Position numbers and translations under genes: made by a program. Below, piece by piece: positions 1-6,899 of a DNA stretch of 11,281 bases (positions within the stretch are counted from its first letter, which is position 1; each line of letters starts with the position of its first letter). The notes beneath the pieces were generated by a model. It was not told the DNA's origin. It did no database searches and worked only from the letters and a program-made list of their open reading frames with translations. The DNA is taken from positions 1-11,281 of the forward strand of contig URWU01000027.1 of NCBI GenBank assembly GCA_900551585.1. The letters run 5' to 3'. The DNA is from an uncultured Alphaproteobacteria bacterium. Its GTDB lineage: Bacteria; Pseudomonadota; Alphaproteobacteria; RF32; CAG-239.

Positions 1-37
1 CTAGTCGTCGGCAGCGTCAGATGTGTATAAGAGACAG
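1..37 (+). other. Nextera read-1 adapter (artificial sequence)
   Basis: Bases 5-18 match the Nextera read-1 primer tail (TCGTCGGCAGCGTC) and bases 19-37 are the 19-bp Tn5 mosaic end (AGATGTGTATAAGAGACAG). Bases 1-4 (CTAG) would be the last bases of an i5 index and fit the end of index S513 as I recall it. This is library-construction sequence, not genome. It opens an in-frame GTG at 23 that yields a spurious MYKRQ N-terminus on the first gene. Confidence 0.98.
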
Positions 38-2707
38 CTTATGCCGTGGAAAACCAATGCCTCCGAAACCGGCAGGGTCATATTGGATATTCAGCCCGAG
101 CCGGAAAAGGTCGATGAAAAAGAGTTGACAATCTATCGCCAGATTGAAAAACTGCTTGAGCGCTACCGTCATTTTGAAGAAACTTTCCCCGGTGATGCCA
201 TTGACGGCGATATTTATGACGAGGTCGCCAAAGTTTATCCTTATCTCGGCTATCAGGAACTTGAAGATAAAATCGGCGATATCCGCTATACCATAAAAAT
301 GTATCGAAAATTGAAGAATATGTATGAGGAAATCAGGGAGAAAATGCTGATTCCCGAAGCGCCGCCGTTGATTGTTGATGAAAAAGACTATGACAAGCCT
401 TATAACGCGCCTTATGTCGAGTCAGAGTCGGACCAGCCGGTAATTATCCCCGATTTCAAAAAAGTCTTGAGCTACGGTATAAATAAGCAGGATTTTGAGG
501 CGATGGAACTGCGCTATAAAATGCTGCACCAAAAGAGCGAGAAAGACAAAGATAATTTTGAAAAAATGTGGCAGCTGGCCGGAGAGATAGAGTGGAGCAA
601 ATTGTTCTTTTACGGCGTGGTCTATGAAAACCCGTTCAGCGGGCGCCGCGGCTTGGGTGATTGGCAGGAAACGCCGCAGGCTTCTCTGCGCCTCATCAGC
701 AACGAAATTGTCATCGACGGCAAAGAGATTAAAGCCGCATTGCATTTTGATATGAAACCGGGATTTATGCTGCTCTGGAGTCCTGAAAAAGGCTATTCTG
801 CGCCGTCGTTTGATTTTTCAGGCTCGAAGAATCTTGCCAAAGCCGAAGTCATTCTGCCGATTCCGACCCGGGTGGTGGAGAAAAGCGATGACAATATTAT
901 GGGCTATCTCGGCAATTTTGCCATTCCGGTAAAAGTGACTGTTGAAGATGAGACAAAACCGCTGGATTTGAAAGCAACGGTCAAAACCACTTTTTGCGGC
1001 AATAATGAATGTTTTCCGGCCGAAATCACGGCAGAATTAAATATACCGACCGGCGAAACTTTTCTCAAATCAGCGGTCAGCAGTTTTATAGATAAGACTT
1101 ATGCGGCGCTGCCCAAGCCGGAATTGCCTGATTTGGAAATTGTCAAAGCCGTGGTTGATGAAAATTTTGAAAGCAGCGGCCAAACCCTGCGTGTCGTCCT
1201 GAAAACCGACGACAATCCGGAAAAAGTCAATATTTTCTTGGATTCGCCGGACGGAATTTCTTTCAAGCGCCCGAAAATAACGATTAACGGCAAAGACATC
1301 ACCGTGCGTTTTCAGGCTCGCGATGTTGAAGCCGAGCTGGCGGATAAAGAATACTTGATAACCGCGGGTGTGAACGGCATGACCTCGCTGCGCCAAATGG
1401 TTAAATCCCGTACGGCGTCAATTTTTGACAGCGACCGGCAGGTTTTGTCGGTGGGGTTAATCTTTTTGGCTTTTATCGGCGGCTTTATTTTGAACTTCAT
1501 GCCTTGTGTCTTTCCGGTTCTGTCGCTCAAGTTTTTAACTTTAACCAAGTTCGGTGCGCAAAAAGAAAGCCATATCCGCAAAAATTTTGCTTATACGGTG
1601 GTCGGCATTTTTATTGCTTTTGCGCTGCTGACTGCTTTGCTGCTGGGCTTAAAAGCGCTTGGCGTGGCTGTCGGCTGGGGAATGCAGTTCCAAAATCCGT
1701 ATTTCTTGGTCGCCATTTTATTTGTGATGATTTTGTTTATGGCGCAGATTTTTGAGCTGATTGATATTAAAACGCCGGAGTTTATCATCAAAAAACTCAG
1801 TCCTGAAAGCTATGGCGAAGCTTCTGATATTTTTATCAATATTTTGACCGGCATGTTTATTGTTTTGGTCGCAACCCCCTGTACCGCGCCTTATCTTGGC
1901 ACAACTTTGGGCTTTGCGCTGGCCGGTTCCGCCTGGGACATTATGGCGGTCATGCCGGCGGTAGCTTTGGGGCTGTCGCTGCCTTATATTCTGCTGGCGG
2001 TTTATCCTGATTTGGGTTTTCTGATGCCCAAGCCGGGACCATGGATGAGAAAACTCAGCAATTTCATGATTTTGATGTTATTTTTAACCGTGATTTGGCT
2101 GTTGTCGATTTTGCAGGCGCAGACGGATTGGAACACCGTTATCTGGCTCAGTGTTCTGTTATTGTTGTTCCTGATTATGATCTATTTGCGGCATAGTATT
2201 TTACAGGTGGTTGATGCGCAGAATGAAGCGCCGGAAACCAAGGCTGCTGCTGCCAAAATAGTCAAACGGACGGCGCTGGTAATTTCCATCATACTGGCTG
2301 TTATCAGTTTTTACAAGGCAGAAACAGCTTATCAGGCGCATCAGGCCGAAGTGGCTTTGAAACGGGATTTGAAGCTTGACCGCAGCCGTATTGACGATTA
2401 TCTGCGGGACGGAAATATTGTTATTGTCAAAGTCGGCGCCGATTGGTGCCTGACCTGCAAGTTTAATGATGTGACCGTTTTCAATAATAACAATCTGGAA
2501 GCCGTGGCCGAATTTTATAAGGTTAAGTTCATTGAAGTTGACTGGACCAATTATGATAAAGATGTTTTGAACTTCATGAAACAGTTCGGCCGCTCGGGAC
2601 TGCCGTTTTACATCATTTTCAGCCGCACGGTACCGGACGGAATGGTTTTGCCGGAAGTCCTGACCGACGAGAGTTTAAGCGGCATTATCCGTGGCTTTTC
2701 TTCTTAG
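38..2707 (+). CDS. dsbD: DsbD/ScsB-type thiol:disulfide interchange protein, 5'-truncated
   Basis: This is an inner-membrane reductase that carries electrons from cytoplasmic thioredoxin to periplasmic disulfide proteins. The 5' end is lost. The five residues before 38 come from the adapter, and no signal peptide is visible, although the family needs one to place its N-domain in the periplasm. Residue numbers here count from GTG 23. Residues about 6-205 are charged and helix-rich with coiled-coil character, unlike the usual start of the family. From about W214 an ScsB-like periplasmic N-domain begins, with the pair C325/C330 (CGNNEC). A gap region follows, then the CcdA-like membrane domain from about 476 with its two buried cysteines, C495 (NFMPCVFP) and C620 (ATPCTAP). 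A further helix at about 755-775 leads into the thioredoxin-like C-domain with active site WCLTCK (C809, C812) and a later GRSGLPFYIIF cis-Pro region near the end. All three expected cysteine pairs are present, so the enzyme looks functional. The stop TAG lies 8 nt before the next gene, which suggests cotranscription. The family call is firm; ScsB versus DsbD subtype is less so. Confidence 0.93.
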   Translation, partial: LMPWKTNASETGRVILDIQPEPEKVDEKELTIYRQIEKLLERYRHFEETFPGDAIDGDIYDEVAKVYPYLGYQELEDKIGDIRYTIKMYRKLKNMYEEIREKMLIPEAPPLIVDEKDYDKPYNAPYVESESDQPVIIPDFKKVLSYGINKQDFEAMELRYKMLHQKSEKDKDNFEKMWQLAGEIEWSKLFFYGVVYENPFSGRRGLGDWQETPQASLRLISNEIVIDGKEIKAALHFDMKPGFMLLWSPEKGYSAPSFDFSGSKNLAKAEVILPIPTRVVEKSDDNIMGYLGNFAIPVKVTVEDETKPLDLKATVKTTFCGNNECFPAEITAELNIPTGETFLKSAVSSFIDKTYAALPKPELPDLEIVKAVVDENFESSGQTLRVVLKTDDNPEKVNIFLDSPDGISFKRPKITINGKDITVRFQARDVEAELADKEYLITAGVNGMTSLRQMVKSRTASIFDSDRQVLSVGLIFLAFIGGFILNFMPCVFPVLSLKFLTLTKFGAQKESHIRKNFAYTVVGIFIAFALLTALLLGLKALGVAVGWGMQFQNPYFLVAILFVMILFMAQIFELIDIKTPEFIIKKLSPESYGEASDIFINILTGMFIVLVATPCTAPYLGTTLGFALAGSAWDIMAVMPAVALGLSLPYILLAVYPDLGFLMPKPGPWMRKLSNFMILMLFLTVIWLLSILQAQTDWNTVIWLSVLLLLFLIMIYLRHSILQVVDAQNEAPETKAAAAKIVKRTALVISIILAVISFYKAETAYQAHQAEVALKRDLKLDRSRIDDYLRDGNIVIVKVGADWCLTCKFNDVTVFNNNNLEAVAEFYKVKFIEVDWTNYDKDVLNFMKQFGRSGLPFYIIFSRTVPDGMVLPEVLTDESLSGIIRGFSS

Positions 2708-2710
2708 GGA
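2706..2710 (+). promoter_or_regulatory. Ribosome-binding site overlapping the dsbD stop
   Basis: AGGGA lies 5 nt before the ATG at 2716 and overlaps the TAG stop of dsbD at 2705-2707. This arrangement is typical of translational coupling and supports the 92-residue gene as real. Confidence 0.6.
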
Positions 2711-2715
2711 CAGTT

Positions 2716-2994
2716 ATGGACAAGAAAGAGATTATCCGTGTTACAACAAACGTGGGGATGGGGCTTTTGTTTTTTGCGGCTTATTTGTCGGTGATTGTTT
2801 TGAGTTTTGATTTGTTTCATTCGATACGAGGAAAATTAATTCCGACCAGATATCCTTGGTGGGCGATAGTTTATATCTTTTTCATTACCTGCTATGCGTC
2901 AGAACAATGGCGCACATCTTCAACTTGTGAAAAACCGAAACTCATGGCCGCGGTTACCATAATTAACTGCATTTTGTTGTATCTCTATTGGTGA
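2716..2994 (+). CDS. Small three-helix membrane protein, unknown function
   Basis: This 92-residue protein is not one I recognise. Three hydrophobic segments are visible: about residues 12-33 (VGMGLLFFAAYLSVIVL), about 47-61 (PWWAIVYIFFITCYA) and about 76-92 (VTIINCILLYLYW). Short charged stretches separate them, so it is probably an inner-membrane protein. It has cysteines at about 59, 70 and 84 but no CXXC motif. The ATG is 8 nt after the dsbD stop, with an AGGGA ribosome-binding site overlapping that stop codon. This argues for a real, cotranslated gene. It could be an accessory to the upstream thiol reductase or an unrelated passenger; position is the only evidence for a link. Confidence 0.75.
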   Translation: MDKKEIIRVTTNVGMGLLFFAAYLSVIVLSFDLFHSIRGKLIPTRYPWWAIVYIFFITCYASEQWRTSSTCEKPKLMAAVTIINCILLYLYW

Positions 2995-3015
2995 GATATA
3001 ATGTGCGAGCAGCGC

Positions 3016-3032
3016 GAGCGGCTCGTCCGCTT
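3016..3032. terminator. Weak stem-loop between convergent genes
   Basis: Between the convergent ends of the small membrane gene (2994) and rnhA (3044) there is a short GC-rich hairpin: AGCGG at 3017-3021 pairs with CCGCT at 3027-3031 around a 5-nt loop. A G:T pair can be added outside it. Alternative pairings such as CGAG/CTCG compete with it. Neither side has a run of T, so it is a poor intrinsic terminator and the assignment rests mainly on position. Confidence 0.25.
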
Positions 3033-3043
3033 AACTTGTGGGA

Positions 3044-3484
3044 TTAAACGCCCTCGCGTTTAGATTGGGCGCGGGCGAGTTTGTCAACACGTTCGTTTTC
3101 AGGGTGGCCGTTATGTCCTTTTACCCAAACCCATTTGATTTTGTGCAAAGGCAAAAGGCGGTCAAGTTCCTGCCAGAGATCAATGTTTTTGACGGCGGAT
3201 TTCTTGTTGGTCGTGCGCCAGTCATTGCGTTTCCAGTTTGGCAGCCATTCGTTAACGCCGTCCATCACATAGCGGCTGTCGGTATAAAGAGTAATTTCGC
3301 ATTCGCGCTTGAGTGCCTTAAGAGCTTCAATGACGGCGGTAAGCTCCATGCGGTTGTTGGTCGTGTCGGTAGCACCGCCGCTCAACTCTTTTTCGGTATC
3401 GCCGCAGCGCAAAATCGCACCCCAACCGCCGGAACCGGGATTGCCGGAGCAGGCTCCGTCTGTAAAAATCTCAATCATCGTCAT
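3044..3484 (-). CDS. rnhA: Ribonuclease HI
   Basis: This enzyme cleaves the RNA strand of RNA:DNA hybrids in the cytoplasm, removing primers and R-loops. At 146 residues it has the normal single-domain bacterial length. The catalytic carboxylates are in their usual contexts: D9 (FTDGACSGNPG), E47 (TNNRMEL), D69 (TDSRYV) and D134 (NERVDKLA). The catalytic-loop histidine is H124 (VKGHNGHPENE). The basic handle region typical of the E. coli type is present (NWKRNDWRTTNKK, about 83-95). The gene starts 6 nt after the AlbA_2 gene's stop and is the last gene of the minus-strand operon. The start ATG at 3484 has only a weak purine-rich leader (ACAAGA). A second in-frame ATG two codons later is an equally plausible start. 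Confidence 0.97.
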   Translation of the reverse strand: MTMIEIFTDGACSGNPGSGGWGAILRCGDTEKELSGGATDTTNNRMELTAVIEALKALKRECEITLYTDSRYVMDGVNEWLPNWKRNDWRTTNKKSAVKNIDLWQELDRLLPLHKIKWVWVKGHNGHPENERVDKLARAQSKREGV

Positions 3485-3490
3485 TCTTGT

Positions 3491-4558
3491 TTATTCCATA
3501 TTAATTAAAAATTCGCAGAAGAACTCGTTGACGAGTTTGTCTTCGTTTTCATCGCCGCGCAGGGCTTTTGCCACAAAAGAACGCAAACGGTTTTTGGGAA
3601 TGTGGACTTCAAAATCTTTCGGAGCGCATTCATCGGCGCCGATAACGCCGTTCACCAGCAAATCATCATCAATAAACGGCGAGAGGATAATATCAACATT
3701 GCAGAATTTGATGATTCCGCGCGGCGGAAGACGCAGTTCGGGACGGGTAATAAGGTTTAACTGCCCGTCAACACCGGGGATTGAGTCCATCTGATTATAG
3801 TTTAGAAAGCGCACTTTGTTATAATCACCGCCGGTCGCTTCGGTGCGGCAGGTGAGATAAATCTCGCGGGCAATGACATTGCTGTTGTTATTGGCCTGAA
3901 TGGCAAAACTGATTTTGACATATTTCTCGGGCGGGTTGTCGATACTGTTGGGATAAAGCATATCTTCATCAATATTTTCAAGAACCTCAAGCGTTTTATT
4001 GGCAATAATCAGCTCAACATTGGGCTGCGGGCGGCGCCCGAACATTCCGGCAATTACCGCATAAGGAGCCGGCACATTGTTTGAGCCGGAACGAATGTAG
4101 ATGGCGCCGTTTGTCGTCGACATTAAGGGCGCAATTTCGCATTTGGGAATATAGGTGGCAATAAAACCGTCACCGTTTTCATCACAGCTGATAATGTGGT
4201 TACGGACTTTGTTGTGGCTGGGAATGGTGCAGCCGGAAATGGCATTTTCCAGCCAGCTTAAAAAGCGGTGCACGTTTTTGACCTTGACCTTGGCTTTGGC
4301 CACGTCACCGACTTCAATATCGCGGGAACACTCCACACCCCAGAGAATCACGCCGCCTTCAGAGTTTCCGAAACCTGAAATGGCTTTGGAAAGGTTTTTG
4401 CGGTCATCGCGGTGCAGGGTGACAAAGTTTTTGCCGACTGAAACAGCCTGCTTAAAGTCTAAAAACAGTTCTTCGGTCTGTTGATTGATAATAAAATCGT
4501 CAATGGCATCTTCGCCAAAATAAATCAGCTTTTGAAAAATATCTTCGGCGCGTGACAT
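3491..4558 (-). CDS. Schlafen AlbA_2-domain protein
   Basis: This 355-residue protein has an N-terminal Schlafen/AlbA_2 domain. The signs are an acidic E-E-L-F-L-D-F-K motif at 29-36, a DDRKNLSKAISGFGNSEGG stretch at about 51-69 running into VILWGV (to 75), and YIRSGSNNVPAP at about 154-165. The family occurs in putative transcriptional regulators and nucleic-acid-binding or cleaving proteins, including some defence genes. I cannot assign a specific activity here. The C-terminal half (about 185-355) matches no domain I recognise. No helix-turn-helix, ATPase or helicase part follows, unlike many AlbA_2 proteins. The start ATG at 4558 has a strong purine-rich site (GGGAGAG, 4564-4570). The gene lies 15 nt after ispH and 6 nt before rnhA, so it is within the operon. 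Many alphaproteobacteria have homoserine kinase (thrB) between ispH and rnhA; this is not thrB. Confidence 0.85.
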   Translation of the reverse strand: MSRAEDIFQKLIYFGEDAIDDFIINQQTEELFLDFKQAVSVGKNFVTLHRDDRKNLSKAISGFGNSEGGVILWGVECSRDIEVGDVAKAKVKVKNVHRFLSWLENAISGCTIPSHNKVRNHIISCDENGDGFIATYIPKCEIAPLMSTTNGAIYIRSGSNNVPAPYAVIAGMFGRRPQPNVELIIANKTLEVLENIDEDMLYPNSIDNPPEKYVKISFAIQANNNSNVIAREIYLTCRTEATGGDYNKVRFLNYNQMDSIPGVDGQLNLITRPELRLPPRGIIKFCNVDIILSPFIDDDLLVNGVIGADECAPKDFEVHIPKNRLRSFVAKALRGDENEDKLVNEFFCEFLINME

Positions 4559-4573
4559 AATCTCTCTCCCGGC

Positions 4574-5518
4574 TTAGAGTTTGAAGTCCACTTTTTCATA
4601 CTCTACCTTACACTGCATTATATTAATATTATCATAATGGCGGCGCAATTGGTAGAGTAAATCTTCAATCAGATATTCAGGAGCCGATGCACCGGCTGTC
4701 ATGCCGACAGAAGAGGCATGGCTTAAAACTTCCCAGTCAAGCTCGTTGGCGTCATCAATCAGCAAAGCCTGCTTGGCACCGTTTTTGAGCGCCACTTCTT
4801 TGAGCTGTTTGGAGTTTGAAGAATTTTTTGAGCCGATAACAATAACAACATCAGACAGCGGCGCCATTTTTTTGACGGCTTTCTGACGGTTGGTTGTGGC
4901 AAAACAAATGTCATCTTTGCGCATGGTCTCAATTGTCGGATATGCGGCTTTGAGATATTTGACAATATCCTGCGTGTCGTCAACAGAGAGGGTGGTTTGG
5001 GTGACAAAGCCGATTGGCTGTGAGGAATCAAGCTGCAGCTGCTGCGCTTCTTCTAAAGAATTGATGATATGAACTCTGCTGCTGTCCTCAACTTGGCCGA
5101 TTGTACCGATAATTTCGACATGATTCGGCTTGCCGATAACGATAATCTCCATTTTTTGCCGCTGCAATTTTTGAATCTGGCGGTGTACTTTGGCAACCAG
5201 CGGGCAGGTGGCATCAATGGTTTTAAGCCCGAGCTGCTGGGCATGACGCTCAACACTCTGCGGCACGCCGTGCGCCGAAAAAATCACCGGCCGCGATTTA
5301 TCTTCAATCTCGGCAAAATCATCAATAAAAATCACACCCTGCGCTTTGAGGTCTTCAATCACATGCTTGTTATGAACAATTTCATGGCGAACATAAACCG
5401 GTGCACCAAAGTCACTCAGTGCCTGCTCGACAATGGCTATTGCGCGACGCACTCCGGCACAAAAACCGCGCGGTTCGGCAAGGTAGAGGGTGAGGTTATG
5501 CGTTTGTTTTTGTTCCAT
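4574..5518 (-). CDS. ispH: 4-hydroxy-3-methylbut-2-enyl diphosphate reductase
   Basis: IspH (LytB) is the last enzyme of the MEP isoprenoid pathway. It reduces HMBPP to IPP and DMAPP with a [4Fe-4S] cluster in the cytoplasm. The protein is 314 residues, a normal length. The three cluster cysteines are C20 (EPRGFCAGV), C105 (DATCPLV) and C205 (DDICFATTNRQ). Substrate-pocket residues are also seen: H49 (HEIVHNKHV), H83 (FSAHGVP), H133 and E135 (NHVEIIGTIGQ), T173 (FVTQTTLS) and the late GASAPE motif. The usual HPE around the catalytic glutamate reads HVE here, but the ligand and acid residues are kept. It starts 6 nt after the M16 gene's stop with little Shine-Dalgarno sequence, suggesting coupled translation. 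It is the second gene of the operon. Confidence 0.98.
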   Translation of the reverse strand: MEQKQTHNLTLYLAEPRGFCAGVRRAIAIVEQALSDFGAPVYVRHEIVHNKHVIEDLKAQGVIFIDDFAEIEDKSRPVIFSAHGVPQSVERHAQQLGLKTIDATCPLVAKVHRQIQKLQRQKMEIIVIGKPNHVEIIGTIGQVEDSSRVHIINSLEEAQQLQLDSSQPIGFVTQTTLSVDDTQDIVKYLKAAYPTIETMRKDDICFATTNRQKAVKKMAPLSDVVIVIGSKNSSNSKQLKEVALKNGAKQALLIDDANELDWEVLSHASSVGMTAGASAPEYLIEDLLYQLRRHYDNINIMQCKVEYEKVDFKL

Positions 5519-5524
5519 GGCAGC

Positions 5525-6787
5525 TTAAATCGTTGTCAGTTTTTCCAAATGTTCATAATCCAGATATTGGTCAATTGAGCCGAGCAGAGTATAAGTCGGT
5601 TTGCTGGCAAAAATGCGGTTGGCAATGTTTTGAATATCCTGCAAAGTCACTTTTTCAACCCGTGCCACCATTTCTTCAACCGGAATCACTCGGTTGAATA
5701 AAAGCATCTGCCGCGCCAAAACCTCAGCGGAAGAAGACGAACTCTCCAAGCCCATCAGCATACTGGCTTTGAGCTGAACTTTGGCACGGGTCAGTTCTTT
5801 TTCATCAACCAAATCGGTGCGGACTTTGCGGATTTCATCAGCCATCACCGGCAGCAGTTCTTTGAGTTCTTCCTTGCCGGTTCCGGCATAAATTCCGAAC
5901 AGGCCGCTTTGGGTATGAGAATTGGCAAAGCTGTAAACGGTGTAAACCAAGCCGCGCTTTTCTCTGATTTCCTGAAACAGGCGTGAAGACATGCCGCCGC
6001 CGAACAGGGTTGAGAAAATCACGCTCGGATAATATTCTTCGCTTTCATATTGGGCACCTTCAAAACCAAGCAGAACATGAGCCTGCTCAATATCGCGTTT
6101 TTCAATAAAAAAGCCGCCTTTATAAAGTTGTTTTTCCGGAGTGAAAGAAGCCTTGCGCTGAATACCGGCCATACGGGCTTCCACCATTTTGACAAAGGCC
6201 TCATGTTCAATATTACCGACGGCGCAGGCAATCATATTTTCTGCGGCATAATTGCTGCCGATATAACCGTGCAGGGTGTCGGCGGTAAAACTGCGGACTT
6301 TTTCGGCCGGTCCCAAAATTGTGCGGCCCAAAGCCTGATTCGGGAAAGCTGTTTCCTGAAAATAATCAAAAATAATGTCGTCGGGTGTGTCAATGGATTG
6401 TTTAATTTCCTGAACCACGACTTCGCGCTCTTTGACTAATTCTTCTTCGGCAAAAGTGGCGTTTTGCAAAATATCGGCAATCACGTCCAGAGCCAGCTCG
6501 GTGTCGCCTTTGAGCATTTTGGCATAATAAGCGGTAAATTCGCGAGAGGTATAGGCATTCATCTGGCCGCCGACATCTTCGATTTCTTCGGAAATTTGCA
6601 GCGCGGTGCGTTTGCCCGTGCCCTTAAAACAGGTATGCTCAAAAAAATGCGAAATGCCGTTAACTTCTTCTTGTTCAAAAGCCGAGCCGGTTTTGACCCA
6701 CACGCCGAGAGAAACTGTTTCGAGGTGGGGACGGCTGGAGGTAATCACTCTCAGGCCGTTGTTTAATGTCGTCATTTGCCATTGCAT
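5525..6787 (-). CDS. M16 family zinc metallopeptidase
   Basis: This is a pitrilysin/processing-peptidase-type protease of 420 residues. It carries the inverted zinc motif HFFEH (H47, E50 as catalytic base, H51) and the third zinc ligand E127 in KEREVVVQEI, exactly 76 residues after H51 as the family requires. Residues about 8-155 form the catalytic M16 half and about 165-340 the inactive M16_C half, including the typical SSRLFQEIREKRGLVYTVYS stretch. Such proteins resemble the mitochondrial processing peptidase beta subunit and are common in Alphaproteobacteria, where the substrate is usually unknown. No signal peptide is seen, so it is probably cytoplasmic. It is the first gene of the minus-strand operon and sits 6 nt upstream of ispH. 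The ATG at 6787 is preceded by AAGG at a 9-nt spacing. Another in-frame ATG four codons in is possible. Confidence 0.95.
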   Translation of the reverse strand: MQWQMTTLNNGLRVITSSRPHLETVSLGVWVKTGSAFEQEEVNGISHFFEHTCFKGTGKRTALQISEEIEDVGGQMNAYTSREFTAYYAKMLKGDTELALDVIADILQNATFAEEELVKEREVVVQEIKQSIDTPDDIIFDYFQETAFPNQALGRTILGPAEKVRSFTADTLHGYIGSNYAAENMIACAVGNIEHEAFVKMVEARMAGIQRKASFTPEKQLYKGGFFIEKRDIEQAHVLLGFEGAQYESEEYYPSVIFSTLFGGGMSSRLFQEIREKRGLVYTVYSFANSHTQSGLFGIYAGTGKEELKELLPVMADEIRKVRTDLVDEKELTRAKVQLKASMLMGLESSSSSAEVLARQMLLFNRVIPVEEMVARVEKVTLQDIQNIANRIFASKPTYTLLGSIDQYLDYEHLEKLTTI

Positions 6788-6899
6788 GCTGTTTTGCCTT
6801 ATTCCATTTTCTGCTTGTTATCTCAAGACAGATTATTATATACTGTTAAAAATTGTAAGCACTATAATCAAGTTATTCTCAGAAAGAAAGGAAAATATA
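6788..6899. promoter_or_regulatory. Divergent promoter region, M16 operon and elbB
   Basis: This 112-bp AT-rich gap separates two divergent transcription units. A perfect TATAAT occurs on the plus strand at 6863-6868, 31 nt before the elbB start. Another occurs on the minus strand at 6835-6840, 44 nt before the M16 start. Neither has a convincing -35 box at 16-18 bp, so the exact promoters are tentative. The location of divergent initiation here is required by gene layout. Confidence 0.45.
6887..6892 (+). promoter_or_regulatory. elbB ribosome-binding site
   Basis: AAAGGA lies 7 nt before the ATG at 6900. It fixes the elbB start there rather than at upstream in-frame codons, which would run through the M16 gene's promoter and 5' end on the opposite strand. 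Confidence 0.75.

Noticed and set aside
19..37. Tn5 mosaic end as evidence of a natural transposon
   Set aside because: The 19-bp end is joined to Nextera read-1 tail sequence, and its partner at 11234-11252 to read-2 tail and index. It is a library artefact, and no transposase gene is present.
41..43. ATG at 41 as the true dsbD start
   Set aside because: The residues after it are charged and contain no signal peptide, which this family needs, and the adapter replaces any ribosome-binding site; the real start is more likely upstream.
3038..3508. Plus-strand open frame of 156 codons opposite rnhA
   Set aside because: It lies wholly antisense to a ribonuclease HI with all catalytic residues, has no ribosome-binding site and matches no family; a shadow frame.
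5069..5578. Plus-strand open frame of 169 codons opposite ispH
   Set aside because: Antisense to ispH with its three cluster cysteines; composition typical of a mirrored frame.
6606..6899. Upstream extension of the elbB frame
   Set aside because: It overlaps the 5' end and promoter of the M16 gene on the other strand, while a good ribosome-binding site and the family's normal N-terminus start at 6900.
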